DNA of 64,000 nt from Isoetes taiwanensis. Taxonomy: Eukaryota; Streptophyta; Lycopodiopsida; Isoetales; Isoetaceae. Every line of letters starts with the position of its first letter. The first letter of the stretch is position 1. The stretch lies in assembly GCA_021234155.1 (NCBI GenBank), contig JAJEKV010000008.1, positions 18,265,570 to 18,329,569 of the forward strand, given 5' to 3'. The notes under the pieces are model-generated. The model ran no database searches. It saw nothing but the letters and a program-made list of their open reading frames with translations, and had not been told where the DNA came from. The translations under genes and the position numbers were made by a program. Shown piece by piece: positions 10,391-21,480 of the stretch.

Positions 10391-12570
10391 CCTCGATCGC
10401 CATCAAAGCTAGAAAGAAACCATCAAATCTCCTATTTCAAAGTTGATCAACTTTTGAAAAGTGTGATGAGTCCCCCTTCTCGGGATTAACCTTATTCTCC
10501 CGAGAATGTCTCTATAAACTACAAGTTGAAAATCAACTCAATTTATTTCACTTGAGCATCAACCCAATCCATTTTACTTGAGCACCAACTCAATTTGTTT
10601 CAAGTTCTTAATACTAAGATAAATTACATTCATATGAATAGCATCAATTATTCTTATAATTGATGTGGCTTAAGATTGAATAAGACATTGAAAAGATTGA
10701 ACTTATCTAAGTTGACAAGGATTCAAGAATTATTATTGTCTCAAAAGGTGGATAAAGTTATACGAGAAAATCAAAGTTCTTTGACTACAGATCAACCCCA
10801 AATCCGTGTATAATTCAATCCTCGCCATCAAGATTTTCCCTCGTGCACCAACCCAAAAGCACCCAACTTCAGCCATAAAGATTTTTTCCAGTAACTAACC
10901 TCAAACCCAATAGCACCACCACGACATCAAATTTTTTTGAAGAACTGCGGGTCATCAATAGTAATGTTACAAAGCAAGCGGGAGGAGGAAGGAGAACTCT
11001 AAAGAGACATACCGACACTCCATAACAAACTCACGTAAAAATCTACAACCTAATCACAGCATAAACCGACCATCACCTATCTACAACACCCAAGAAGTCC
11101 CACAAATGGCAAACTTCCGCCTACTACAATTCTCGAACACCGTAAAAGCTTTGAAATAGCTTGTACCGAAGTCGAGGTGAATCGAGAGGTCAGCAGTCAC
11201 CGAACCTCCGAAGCGCGATCCATTAACCGCCGCCTCCAAATCGTTACACCAACCAAGCTACACACATCAGATGCAAGGTTTACACGCAAGAGCCGCCAAG
11301 CACTGTGGATATTACACGAAGCGTAAAGAATCACCGGCTAGTCAATCTTATTCTTAACCAATCCTGTGCAGCCGCAAGGGAGGGCATAAAACCGCATAAT
11401 GCTCCACAGCCTCATCATGAAGGCCACAACAAGGGCAGAGAGGGCTCCACACCACTTAAACCACTCACAAGGGCATTCACCTCGGGAGCAAAGCTGTGCA
11501 CCACCGTCACGTATAACCCTTAACCTTCTATGGGGAAGTGAGCTCCATGTCCACGCCCAAACCGAAGCCATCGAGAACCCTAGTCAAGTAGAGACCACTT
11601 GTCTGGAGCAGTGTCATGAATTTACTTATCAAAAATTTTGACACCAATCTAAATTTTTTTGTTGAAGCACCAACCTCAACCCAATAGTGCCAACTACTAG
11701 CCATAATTTTAGACACCAATCTAAAAAAATTTGAGGGATTAACCTCAACTATAAGGATGCAATACAATCAAAGATAAAAATATCTAAAGATTCTAATCAC
11801 AATCCTTAAGCAACTATTTCTTACCAGACAATTGGTAACGGATTTGCAATTTGCTCCTCTCTTCCTGTATGTGCTAGATGTGTTGCTTTATTTTCAACTT
11901 TAATCTTCTAGACTTTAGAGGTTCTCGCTCCTTGCGTTGCCTTTAGATATTTGACTCTTGTTTGCCTTTAGATATATGATTCTTGCTTATGCGTACTGCT
12001 AAGTCCTAACCACACACACTTCTAGTGCTTCCATTACCCACAGCTCTGCTAGTAAAGACTGGTGATCGTGCATACAGTAGACCCACAGGATCTAAATATT
12101 GTAGTATTTGGTTAAGTGAAAACACTTACCAACATAGGATGCAACATGGATTCTTAAAGTGGATTTGGACAAGGCTTACCCACAATTTATGTGGCAATGC
12201 CAAGGCCGAACCATTCATGATGCCATCGACTCCAACTCCAACGGTGAGCAGGGATCATATGAGTGTCAATCCGCCTGGGATCATGTCCGGGGTTGGGTTA
12301 GAGGCATCTTAGATGGGGAAATCGGCATATAGGCATTCATGATAGGATGCGTTCGGAAAAAATGCCATTCTTATGTCGAAATGAAATGCAAGCCTTAGGC
12401 ATGATAGGATTTCCTTCATTCCTATTTCTTTTTTTTTTTCTTTAAGGGGATGGTCCCTTCAACCACACTATTTCAATTATTGTATAGGTACTGATGTACT
12501 GTAATTCTGCAGGCCAGTAGCGTGTATTGACGTACTGCAAAAAAATCCAGGCCTCAAAGGGAGTCATCAC
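10391..12570. other. Unassigned, possibly transposon-derived, with a diverged internal repeat
   Basis: No protein domain is recognised. A loose repeat links about 10840-10960 with 11640-11760 (phrases on 'accaacctcaacccaatag', 'gccata' and a T/A run). Short open frames at 11305-11523 and 12025-12312 match nothing I know. A T-run sits at 12429-12441. The phrase 'gtactgatgtactg' near 12490 is partly repeated 50 bp later. Confidence 0.3.
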
Positions 12571-12861
12571 ATCACCAGTATGAGTTTTTTTTGTGCCATA
12601 AAGTCTAGATTCCGGGAGCTACATGCTCGCTTGACTGCTTTATCTCCTCGGGTACCCCATGCGGTCCTTCAGATTATTAAAGAAGGTAAGACAGCCACTT
12701 TGCAAAGGATGAAGTTTTTTATTATTGTTGATCGCGAGGGCTATGATGTCACCTTACACTTTGATGACTATACGGGCCACTCCTATCTGCTTACGATTTT
12801 AAAAGATTGAAGCTGTCTCTACAAGATGGAATAATATAATTCACTCCACTTCCCTGTGAAC

Positions 12862-13480
12862 TCTTTGATGAAGAATTTGAAAAAAGTTTATATGGAGCAG
12901 ATGCAATCAGAGATGGAGAAATTTTGAGCAAGCATCCAATCAGAGCTTGAACAATTTAAGAAGAGCATGCGGTCTGAAGTCCGTGAGATGATGCAAGACA
13001 ATGTAGATGCAGAAGATGAAGATAATAGAGGATATTTTGATAATAACGACATTATAAAAGTACAACAACAGCTCATTCCTTTCATTAAAGATCAACAGGA
13101 CAGGAACAAGGCATTAGGTTCATTTATCAAAGGGGAAGAGAAGAAAAAAAGGGTTATGAACATTCGTATGGTTGGTCTACCAAAAGATACAAAAAAAAAC
13201 ACAAAAAAAAAGGTAAGCATACTTATCAAATCCAAATTAGATTGGATAGTGATATAGTTGAGGCATTTCGGGTGGGAAAATCCTTTGGTAACACAAGGCA
13301 TATTATTGTGAAATTTGCAAGCAAGTAGAATAAGATGGCTGTCTTGAGCAAGTGGGCATTGCTGCGGGGAGAGAAGGTATAGATTAATGACGATATGACA
13401 AAAGAACAATATATTTTGAATATATTGAGTACAAACAGGAATTTGAAAAATTAACAGAGGCAAGGAAGAATGGTCATAAG
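12862..13480 (+). pseudogene. LINE ORF1 (coiled coil plus RRM-like domain), broken
   Basis: The frame starts near 'atgaagaatttgaaaaaag' and carries heptads (MEQMQSEMEKF, SELEQFKKSMRSEVREMMQ) for about 50 residues. Then come an acidic patch and a second helical segment, then IRMVGLPKDT, RVGKSFGNTR-IIVKFAS, a K-MAVL motif and an IN-DMT motif. That is the order coiled coil, RRM, C-terminal domain of L1-type ORF1 RNA-binding chaperones. An in-frame stop near 12928 and shifts near 13200-13260 disrupt it. In active elements this protein coats the LINE RNA. Confidence 0.7.
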
Positions 13481-13489
13481 GCATTTTGA

Positions 13490-14330
13490 AGGATGAGACA
13501 TGTTGTTGTGGAAGAAAGGAATATGAAAAATACAGATGTATAGGAAACAATGACCGTCAGGTTTGCTCGTTGGAATTCAATACACTAAAGCAAGCAAAAG
13601 TTGACACAATGGGGGACATGTTAAGTAAAGTAGATGTAATATTTTGTCTTGAGACGCGTGAAGATGAAGAAGTAGGGCTTCCTGACATTATGGAGTATAA
13701 AATGATGCATTCAGTATGGAATAAAAAAGAATGGAGGCTTAAAGGTCTTGATGACATTTCTTGCTATGTTAGACATGAATTTACACATTTAGTGATAGTC
13801 TTGGACAAAATGGCATCACTTTCATATATTTGGATTGAAATACCTAGACAATCTGGAAAACTTTATGTTGCTGGTTGCTACTTTCCACCAAGACAATCTC
13901 GTATGTATAGTTCTGATAATTTAGACAGGGATAATCTCTTTTCTCATTTGGAACAAGATATTTTAGCACTTGGTTCTACAGACGATGTGCTTTTGCGAGA
14001 TGATTTTAATGGATGCATGGCACAAAAACAAGCAGCTATAGTTAGTCCAGATGAAACTTCAAATGGCTGGAGATGCCTATCAATTTCTGGATGGCGTAGA
14101 CACTCTCATGATAGGATTAGATGGCCTAATCCACAAGAATGCCATGTTTTGACATTATGTAGTGGTCTTGATACGATTATATGTAATGGCATAGCTAAAT
14201 TTTTCCAGCTCTAGAAAATGTAATTGCACGAATGGAAGTGTTATGGACTAACATTTATTAATCAGATGGTCAATCTTTCTATCGTCATTGAAAGGATTGA
14301 GTCAGATCATGTGTCAATTTTTGTTTCTAT
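13490..14330 (+). pseudogene. LINE ORF2 N-terminus: APE-type endonuclease
   Basis: The long open stretch 13486-14214 (242 codons) has the order of an apurinic-like endonuclease. 'VDVIFCLETREDEEVGLPD' (about 13630-13690) corresponds to the D-x-I-CLQET catalytic-Glu block. 'YVAGCYFPPRQSRMY' (about 13867-13910) is the central strand. 'DDVLLRDDFNG' (13981-14013) corresponds to the GDFN motif, here with D in place of G. The N-terminal Asn motif (WN-N) is blurred by a frameshift near 13560. In active elements this enzyme nicks target DNA. The reading frame closes at 14214, so this copy is inactive. Confidence 0.75.
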
Positions 14331-14689
14331 ACGTGCTTTAGGAACATCAATGCATGTTCCTCCATCTATCCGAAAATTAAGATAAGATATAATAGAAAAA
14401 GTTTTATTGATATCATGGCCACAAATAGCATCTGAAATTAGTGACACTTCGATATGCTTGGTGTTTGATACAACCACCATGTGCTTTAGCTCGCATAGGA
14501 AAAGGAAGGGATTATCATGCAATGGGTGGTTTGACCATGAATATAGAGAACAAAGGCTGAGGTTTAAGAGGGCAAAAGCAGATGCAAAAAAGGGGGGGAG
14601 AGAGAATATGTCAAATTGGTTAAACAAAAACAAAATGGCACATCTGCATAAAAAGCATTAGGAAATGGTAATGGATCTTGTTAAGCATC

Positions 14690-16500
14690 CACTTTTTTTG
14701 GGACAGGTTAAACCCGGGCTGCATTAAATGTTGCAGCTCTTATTGAGCAAATACAAAAATTGTACCACATTTCAAATCAAATTGAACCTTGCATAAATGG
14801 CAGGTATGATGGGGAGTATCTTTTGTTTGCTTTGTATGATATACATTACGATTTACAAAAATTGTCTAATAATAAAGCTGATGATGCGGATGGTGAAGGA
14901 ATTGCTGCTATCTTATTAAAATTGTTTAATGCGGTGCTACGAGAGGGCCACAAGCATGACAAATAAACAAAGTAGTTCCATTCCACAAAGCAGGCGACGA
15001 ATTATATCCAGCTATTTATTGAACGATCATGAAAAAATCTACGGGAAAGAATGGATGATTTAAGCATTCCTGTTGAATACAGACAAGGAGTTGGAAAGCT
15101 ATATGAAAAGGTATTAGTTCAATTGTCCTATCCATCTTGTAATGATTTTGTGGAGAGCAATGTGGGAGTAAAACAAAAGTGTCCTATGGGACCATGGTGG
15201 AGATGGGATGCCTATAAATGGGCATGTCCTTATGCTACTTTTATATGCTGATGATGTTTTATTGCTATCTAGGAGCATATAGGGGTTGCAAAGGCATTTG
15301 GATGCGCTTTCGTTATTTTGTGATGCAAAAGGCATGCAAGTCAACCTGGGTAAGACCAAAGTGATTGTGTTTGGGGCAAACAAAACTGATCATTTAAAGT
15401 TCTATTATAAAGATGAACTTGTAAAAATTACCAATAGCTACAAGTACCTTGGGATAATAGTGGATAAAAGTCCAAATTGGAACCAAGCAGTGGAGCAAAA
15501 AGTAAACGGTGGCCTCAAAGCACTGTACGCAATGCAACGTAGATGTGCCAAAGCAGAGATATGAAATTTTAGCTTGAAAAAAATGCTTTATATAACACTG
15601 GTACAATATGTGGTTTTATATGGATGTGAAGTATGGGGTCCTTGACTGGCATTGGAGGCTTGGAAAAAGGTTGAGAAAGTTCAAAAGAAATTCTTTCGGT
15701 CTAAACTTGGAACAAAAATGCAGACTCCCTATGATATGATGTTAGTGGAATGTGGGATGCTCATACTAGAGGTGGAGGCGCTTTGCAGGCTCCATAATTA
15801 TATCTATATGGTGTTATACATTATGCTTGAAGGAAGTTTACCACGCTTAGCATTGGAGGAGACACGATTAAGGGCTAGTTTGTAGACTGGTACCAAGAAT
15901 GCTTTATATAACACTAGTATTAAGGGCTTAGCATTGGAGGAGACACGAATTAAGGGCTAGTTTGCTGACGCCACTTAGTGGATGGACTGATGGGGGATGG
16001 ATATTCATGATTTATCTTTGCATAAAGATGATATCCACACATGGGTCAAAATAAATATTCTTTAGAGGCATGGAGAGATGGGCCAGTAAAAAAAGAGTTT
16101 TATAGGACTCATATTAATCTTACATTGCAGGAGGCAAAGTACTTGGTAGAGGGGATTTTTATGAAGCATAGACATGCAATATGTAGGATGAGGCTGGGCT
16201 AACATAGGCTTGGTGTTGAAGTAGGCAGGTGGAATGACATTCCTCACGAGCTTAGACTGTGCAAGATATGTGAGGCATGGATATTTGAAGATGGGAAACA
16301 TGTACTTTTGTATTGCCCTACTTATAGAGATATTCGAGAGAGGTATGATTTATGTGCTGATACATTGACGACTTTCTTTGATTTTCCAGGATCGCATATT
16401 GGGAGATGCATCATTGATATTTTAGAGCGTAGGGATGTTGTTCTAAGAACCTTGAGGGAGGAGAGACTAATACATTACTACCAGAGGATGCATTAGATGA
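14690..16500 (+). pseudogene. LINE ORF2: reverse transcriptase and C-terminal Cys/His domain
   Basis: RT motifs appear across frames. 'LSNNKADDADGEGIAAILLK' (about 14853-14912) corresponds to the KA-G-DGI-E-LK block. 'LLYADDVLLLS' at about 15238-15270 holds both catalytic aspartates. 'KGMQVNLGKTKVIVFG' (15331-15380) is the N-x-KT block, and 'NSYKYLGIIVD' (15433-15464) is the YLG motif. After the RT come 'YGCEVWGP' (about 15620), the 'EKVQKKFFRSKLGTKMQTPY' segment, and a Cys/His domain near 16150-16340 with LCKICEAW and HVLLYCPTYRDIRERY. The last part is the post-RT domain also seen in copies C and D. Deletions before YADD and several stops kill the frame. Confidence 0.85.
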
Positions 16501-16590
16501 TTTGTTTTATAATGTTGAATGTACAATTTGAACATCTTAGACCTGCGATCTCACAGGCGTAATAGTCAAAATTTCATTTCATTTCATAAC

Positions 16591-17224
16591 TCTCTCTCCC
16601 TAATCCCCCCTCCTCCCCCTCCCAAGTACATTTGTACATGACTGTGTGATGATCAAGGGCATAGGTAAGTCTGCATGTTTAGTATCTTTTGAATGTAAGA
16701 TGTCAGAGGTATGAGCATCATCACATGTAGCAAGTGGTTAGGTGTAACCAACCTCTCGTAGCATATTCAGGTAGACTCCTAGCTGGCAGCATTGGCGTGC
16801 CCTCTATTCTCTCTCTTCTTTGACCCATATGCCTGTCTCAATTCGGAGCTGGCGTGCTTCTGTGTGAATGGCGGCAGTCAAGTCACTCTACACTTTTTCA
16901 TGGGTAGATGTATTAATAAGTACCACTGTGGGCCCTTGTTGGCAAGCGTAAGATAATTTGGTTTTTGTAGTGTGATGTTTTTACCACCTCCGAAGCATTA
17001 TTATCCCAAAGCTTAAAACATGTGTTCAGATATTGTTCCAAACACCTCATTGTTATGCACATATATGTACCCCTGCTCATGTACATTCTATTTGGAGAAC
17101 TAGATGATTCGTTTCTCCTTTCGACGAGCTCTAAAGCATTGTGGACCTATGACCATTGTGTAGGGGAGATTTCTTACCACTTTCTGGCAATATATAACGT
17201 GACACTCCAAAGTAGTAGAAATTT
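16591..17224. other. Unassigned spacer
   Basis: The stretch starts with a C/T-rich segment (16584-16625) that contains runs of C. I find no coding signal or repeat beyond it. Confidence 0.35.
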
Positions 17225-17904
17225 TTTTATGGTACAAGCATAGGGGAGCTATCCACGGTGAAAGTGCTATATAGTTAAGGCAAGGCTATATAAAATATTA
17301 TTCCCTCAATGTTGTCTAATAATATAAGAAATATGGCAAAGGGTAATATTAAGGGATAATCCCTCTAAAAGGCTATGTTATTAAAAAGGGCAATATCTAT
17401 TTCAGAAAGGACCTTTACCTTTTTATAAGGGACCAGCCATTTTAAAATGAGGGTGAACTTTGAAACGTCATATTTGACAACCACAAACCAGAATGGAGTG
17501 ATCTTTACTGTTCTAGAAAGATCTCAAAATTTATGTTAGAATTAGAGTGGCATATCTTGTAAACTCCTTACAATTTTAGAGATATTGTAGAAAAGGTGGA
17601 CATGGTTCAAACGAGACTGCACGTGGAGATCTGCAAATAGAGATCTCAATACATGTTGAATGCTGATACTATTTAGTCTATATTCTTAAACTAGTGTATT
17701 TCTCTTGACCGGAGGCTACAATGTAGTAGTGTTGATCATAGCCAGTGTCTATATCTTTGCTTATATAGCATTTTGGAGTTGGATTCGGTTGGGCGGTTAA
17801 GTGATGTGCCATTACAATTGCTTGTATATGATTCATGTATATGATCCAAATTATCCAATGTTTCATTGTATTTCATGCTCAAGTATTAATTCTATGTTGT
17901 TACA
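17225..17904 (-). mobile_element. Gypsy LTR-like fragment, copy 2
   Basis: Read on the minus strand, this begins at about 17904 with 'tgtaacaacatagaattaat' just after a purine-rich 'gactgagggaatttgg', that is, a plausible polypurine tract followed by an LTR start. It matches 9805-10390 on the opposite strand. It lies directly downstream of the integrase remnant at 17940-18800 on the same strand, as expected for the 3' LTR of that element. The far end is uncertain, and no CA end or target duplication could be fixed. Confidence 0.6.
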
Positions 17905-17939
17905 AGAGTCCAAATTCCCTCAGTCGTATCAATTGATAC

Positions 17940-18800
17940 CAGAGCTCAGGAACAATCTCCAACTGATCTTCCATCATCTCCAGAAGTGTTGGCGTATCGA
18001 GTATCTCTTTTGGATCGGGTGTATGCTTCTTGAGAAGATTCACGTAAAAGACTTTATGGACCTTCAACTGGTAGATTCAGCCGGTAGGCTTGGGAGCCTA
18101 TCCTTTCAGTTATGTCAAAGAGTCCCACCCATCTAGGTGCTAGCTTCTTGCAATTGCCAATTTTGAGTTTGGCATGTTGCCAACCAATCTTTAGCCATTC
18201 CCTACTTGGAGCTTGAAATTCACGGTGGTGTCCAGATCCTATTTGGCGGGCTCTTTTCTTGGGGCCCTAGCAAACTCTCAAATACCCTGAATGCACCTCT
18301 TCCATAGGGCTTTGCATATCGTAAGTATTAACTCTTGAGCTTCCACCTTGGAAACTAGATTATGCCACTTGTTTAGGATAAGGCATTGATAGTCATAGTT
18401 GATCATAAAAGGAGACATCCTTGAAGACTCCTGTATAATACTGTTATAAGCAAATTCCACCAAATGGATATAATTTGTCCATTATAATTGCTTATTCCGG
18501 TTTATGGTTAGCGGCATGTCTTCTATTATCGCGATTGAATTTACTTTTCGGTTTGGCCATGCATGCGTGGGTGGTAAGTTTGTGCTCATGGCAAGCTTAG
18601 TTTGAATAGTGCTAAAGAAATAATTTCAAAATGCACTCCGATATAATGGTACGGGGCATCCCATGGAGACGAAATATCTCTCTTGTAAACAACAAGGCGG
18701 TGTCTAATCTTTGATTGTTAAAATTGATTTTAGGCATGGCTTAAGAAATGTCGTCATTTTGGAAAGTTTGTAGACCACAGCCGTTAAACATCAAAGCCCC
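17940..18800 (-). pseudogene. Ty3/gypsy integrase core and C-terminus, broken
   Basis: On the minus strand the pieces follow in order: a GLYTP segment (about 18810), 'KMTTFLKPCLK' (about 18750) matching DRFSKMAHFIPC, 'REIFRLHGMPRTIISE' (about 18640-18690) matching the catalytic-Asp block with Glu at the final position shown, and 'VEFAYNSIIQESSRMSPFMI' (about 18460-18400) matching AEFAYN-S-H-S-G-SPF. Then 'KLAPRWVGLFDITERIGSQA' (about 18145-18085) matches the KL-PR-IGPF-V-ER-G-VAY block of the C-terminal domain. Stops and frameshifts interrupt all parts. The family inserts retroelement cDNA into chromosomes. This copy cannot be active. Confidence 0.8.
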
Positions 18801-19184
18801 CCTTAGGTGTGTAAAGCCCCGCGATGGAAAGGAGACATATTATTAGATTTGAAGGCTTTGTAAAAAACCTTGTATCGGCACACTGCCTCATGTCGAATCC
18901 ATAAGAACATGCATATCCTTTCCCACCAAATGCAGGTGACCACGTGAGGAGAGTTGCTTTCGTCCATTGCTGAGCGAGAGAGGATTTTTGGGGCAAAGGC
19001 TGCTTTAGAGTGAGCTGGGAATCCATCTTACGGTGGCGCTTACCCTCCGCTTCACATATCATGACATAATGCAAGTTCTTGTTCAAATCTGACTAGGATC
19101 TAGCAATCTTGAAGAGCTATGTGAGTTGCTGGAGTTTGTGAAGGATTCTGAGCGAGATTTTATTTTTTTTGCTCTTGGAGGCGA
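18801..19184. other. Unassigned, between two gypsy remnants
   Basis: A 100-codon minus-strand frame (19086-18784) overlaps the end of the integrase remnant. Its last residues (GLYTPKGG) fit the integrase linker. The rest is not recognised and may be a decayed zinc-binding region or foreign sequence. Confidence 0.3.
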
Positions 19185-19782
19185 TGGCCAGCTGCACTGA
19201 TTGAAACAGGAATATGGTGAGGAATAGAGTTTAATCTATCCCCTCCCTCGGCTACAATAGAATTACAAGTCAAAAGGTCATTTAGCGTGTAAGGCATTGT
19301 TTGAGATCATTCTAAGTGGTTGATAGATTCGAATCCCGTTTTGTCAGTTGTAATGGTTGTGCATGTATGTTTAGAGATGGTGCAACCTAGTTATCCATGA
19401 AAATGGCCATGTTTTGGCCTCCAACGTAAACCCTATGAGTTGCTAGGTTCTAGAAGGGTTTACATTTTTGAAATTCAGGGGATTTTGATCTTTGCACTTG
19501 GGGTAGTAGAAGAGTACATGATTTGGAATTGAGTAATAAGAATTGATGGAATGGAGTTTGGATCTATCCTCCTTCATTGTGATGATTAGAAGTCAAGAGC
19601 CACCTTTGCACTAGCAAGGTATTGTTTAGGATCATTTTGGACGGCCAATAGAGCCAAACCCATTTTTTTAGTTTCCATGGTTGTGCATGCATTATTAAAA
19701 TAGGCATTGAGTTATCACGTAGAAAGTCAGCCATAGAAACATAAACCACAGCCCAGTTGCTAGGTTCTTGAATGGTTTACTT
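19185..19782. repeat. Tandem duplication, ~320-bp unit, two diverged copies
   Basis: Copy 1 (about 19205-19465) and copy 2 (about 19530-19782) share 'atctatcc', a 'gaattacaagtcaa/gattagaagtcaag' phrase, 'aaggcattgtttgagatcatt/aaggtattgtttaggatcatt', 'atggttgtgcatg' and a terminal hairpin around 'gttgctaggttct'. Spacing between equivalent landmarks is about 317-328 bp. They lie just beyond the LTR-like stretch of a minus-strand gypsy element, so they may come from its untranslated leader. No peptide is shared. Confidence 0.7.
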
Positions 19783-20361
19783 TGATATGCTTATTCGTGT
19801 ATACTCCAAACCATTAGGCAACACTAGTATTGAAATTTCCACAAGCAAGCCTTCTGTATGTGAGACGGATTTTCTGCCTCTTTAAAGTCAAGCTTTTATA
19901 ACAGTTCTTAGTTTGGCTACATGAAACCGCATTCAACACTATGCAGCTTGCTTTTCGGAGTTCGGACTCCCCACCGTCTAGAAAGAATCACGATTCTTTA
20001 AAGATACCCTTTCGGAGATCATATATTACGTAGAAATGGATTACAAAGAACTCTCTCTGCAAGAACAATGTGCCTGATCTCAAAAAGTCCTTTCTTAAAT
20101 ACTCCACCATAGCTTTTGGTTTCTGGTTCAATAGAAAGCCAAAAATCCCAAATCAATTTCTGGCAGCTCCTGGGTCGATTCCCTGCCTCGAGGGCAATCA
20201 GGGGAAGGAGAGCCAGCCGTGGCCTTCATGCTGCCTTCATTGAGCTTTTCTGATACATTTTGGGCCTAATGGCATCATGCCATGTCACCTCTTTAAAAGT
20301 GGATTTTTTTGTAGCTAACTTTATTAAATTAATAAATCGTCATGCCCCCATGTCTATAACA
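19783..20361 (-). mobile_element. Putative gypsy LTR, minus strand
   Basis: On the minus strand a purine tract, 'gaatgggggaggta' (20375-20362), is followed by 'tgttatagacatggggg' from 20361. This is the usual junction of pol, polypurine tract and LTR, and pol C-terminal sequence lies immediately upstream (20376-20970). A TATA-like 'gtatttaagaaagg' occurs within it, near 20100. The far end is not defined; I place it by the start of the tandem duplication. No partner LTR is in the window. Confidence 0.5.
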
Positions 20362-20375
20362 TACCTCCCCCATTC

Positions 20376-20970
20376 AAGTCCTTGGTCCCCAAGGATGGTG
20401 GGAGTTTTTTTCGAAACCCATTCCATGGGTCACCTAGTGACCATGGTTTCGTAGCTCATTGTTTATTGGACATCCTACTTGCCATCCCTGATGCAATTTC
20501 CTAATTTATCTTCATTCTTAGGTAACTAACCTCACCTCAGAGAGCGGTTGATCTCGCCACAAGATCAAGTATTTTGCAATATTCCGATTGCGCAGCTTCC
20601 AAATGTGAGTGTCTAGAATTGCCTCAGGAGTTACCTCTGAGCTAAGAGCTAGGGGTATTGCCCGTTGGGACTATAATGTTTGTGGACAATGGACAATATT
20701 GAGTTAGCTCACATGGAGAGACAAGGTGCACTCTATTCCATCGGAAAGCTCCAACTCATATGTTATCTCATTGATCCTTCAATGTTTGCCAGATGGTCCG
20801 GTTATCGATCAATTTGGGAAATTTTCCCTTGACCAATGGTTTCAAGGTCTCTAGCTTGAGTGCCGAAAGGTAGACAATCCGTAGAAATGCGTATTCACCT
20901 TCCTTGAAGGTTAACTCTCTATGATGTTTATTGGCACTTATCCTGGCTCTAGGTTAATTTAAGATGATTT
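20376..20970 (-). pseudogene. Ty3/gypsy integrase C-terminus with chromodomain, broken
   Basis: On the minus strand, 'TFKEGEYAFLRI' (about 20920-20885) fits the F-GD-VFLKVSP start of the gypsy integrase C-terminal domain. 'YELELSDGIECTLSLHVS' (about 20757-20705) fits YRL-LP-L-H-VFHVS. 'VTPEAILDTHIWKLRNRNIA' (about 20633-20575), then KYLILWRDQP, fits the start of an integrase-linked chromodomain (P-ILD-R-RNR-I-E-LVKW). Stops occur between the blocks. This is the 3' end of a chromovirus-type element different from the one at 39.2-44.8 kb. Confidence 0.7.
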
Positions 20971-20999
20971 GGAGCTATTTTCTCATACCCGAACATTGC

Positions 21000-21480
21000 A
21001 TCTTCTAGTGCAATTTTTTTCTTGTGTCTGCACCATCATATTGCCCCCTTCGTCAGAATTCCACCTTCTTTCGATGCATATTTTTTTTACATATACTTTT
21101 TTTTTTTTGTATTTATGCTTCAATATCTAGCATTATCTTGGGGGTTTTTTGTGATTTTATCGTTTTTAGCATGGTTTTCATATAATTTCATGGAAGCGTA
21201 TTGCTGAGAGGCATATTAATGGTATATCTAGATGCACTTTGGAGTTCTCATATTTGAATGGCATTTTATCTATGGTTTTGCAATGGTTTGCTTGCATGTT
21301 TTTATTCTGAAAAAATTAAATTAATTTAATTTCATAAAGCGACATGCAAACAGCGAGGGCATCAACTTTAGGGTTCGTGGACTAAAATGAGATTTAGGTT
21401 TAAATTGTGTTATTAGGGTTATGAACGGTTTTACGGTCGGCGGGTAGCTAGTAAAAGCGAGAACAATGCTAAAAGCTCAA
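21000..21480. repeat. Dispersed repeat R, copy 1
   Basis: Two anchors here recur in the same order at 58860-59480. The first is 'caatatctagcatta' followed by a G-run and T-rich sequence (21120-21195). The second is 'tttagggttcgtggactaaa' and then 'atttaggttta' (21368-21410). The anchors are about 250 bp apart here and about 550 bp apart in the other copy, so there is an insertion or deletion between them. The family is unknown. T-runs occur at 21073-21080 and 21098-21108. Confidence 0.5.

Larger units (their letters stand above)
12580..16590 (+). mobile_element. Nearly full-length decayed LINE (B) with ORF1, EN, RT and Cys/His tail
   Basis: Four successive parts of a non-LTR retrotransposon lie in order on the plus strand: a coiled-coil ORF1 with an RRM-like end (about 12862-13480), an APE-type endonuclease (13540-14330), a reverse transcriptase with YADD at 15244-15255, and a Cys/His C-terminal domain (about 16150-16340). 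It ends at about 16590 in 'atttcatttcatttcat', a short tandem tail rather than poly(A). The ORF1 has an IRMVGLP motif near 13160 and an 'EAFRVGKSFGNTRHIIVKFAS' block near 13259-13326. This resembles ORF1 proteins of L1/Tx1-type LINEs from animals more than the zinc-knuckle ORF1 common in plant L1s. There are many stops and frameshifts. The 5' boundary is uncertain. Confidence 0.85.

Noticed and set aside
19329-19345. B-box-like 'gattcgaatccc' as a tRNA or SINE promoter
   Set aside because: No A box or cloverleaf can be formed around it, and the tandem copy at 19650-19670 does not keep it.
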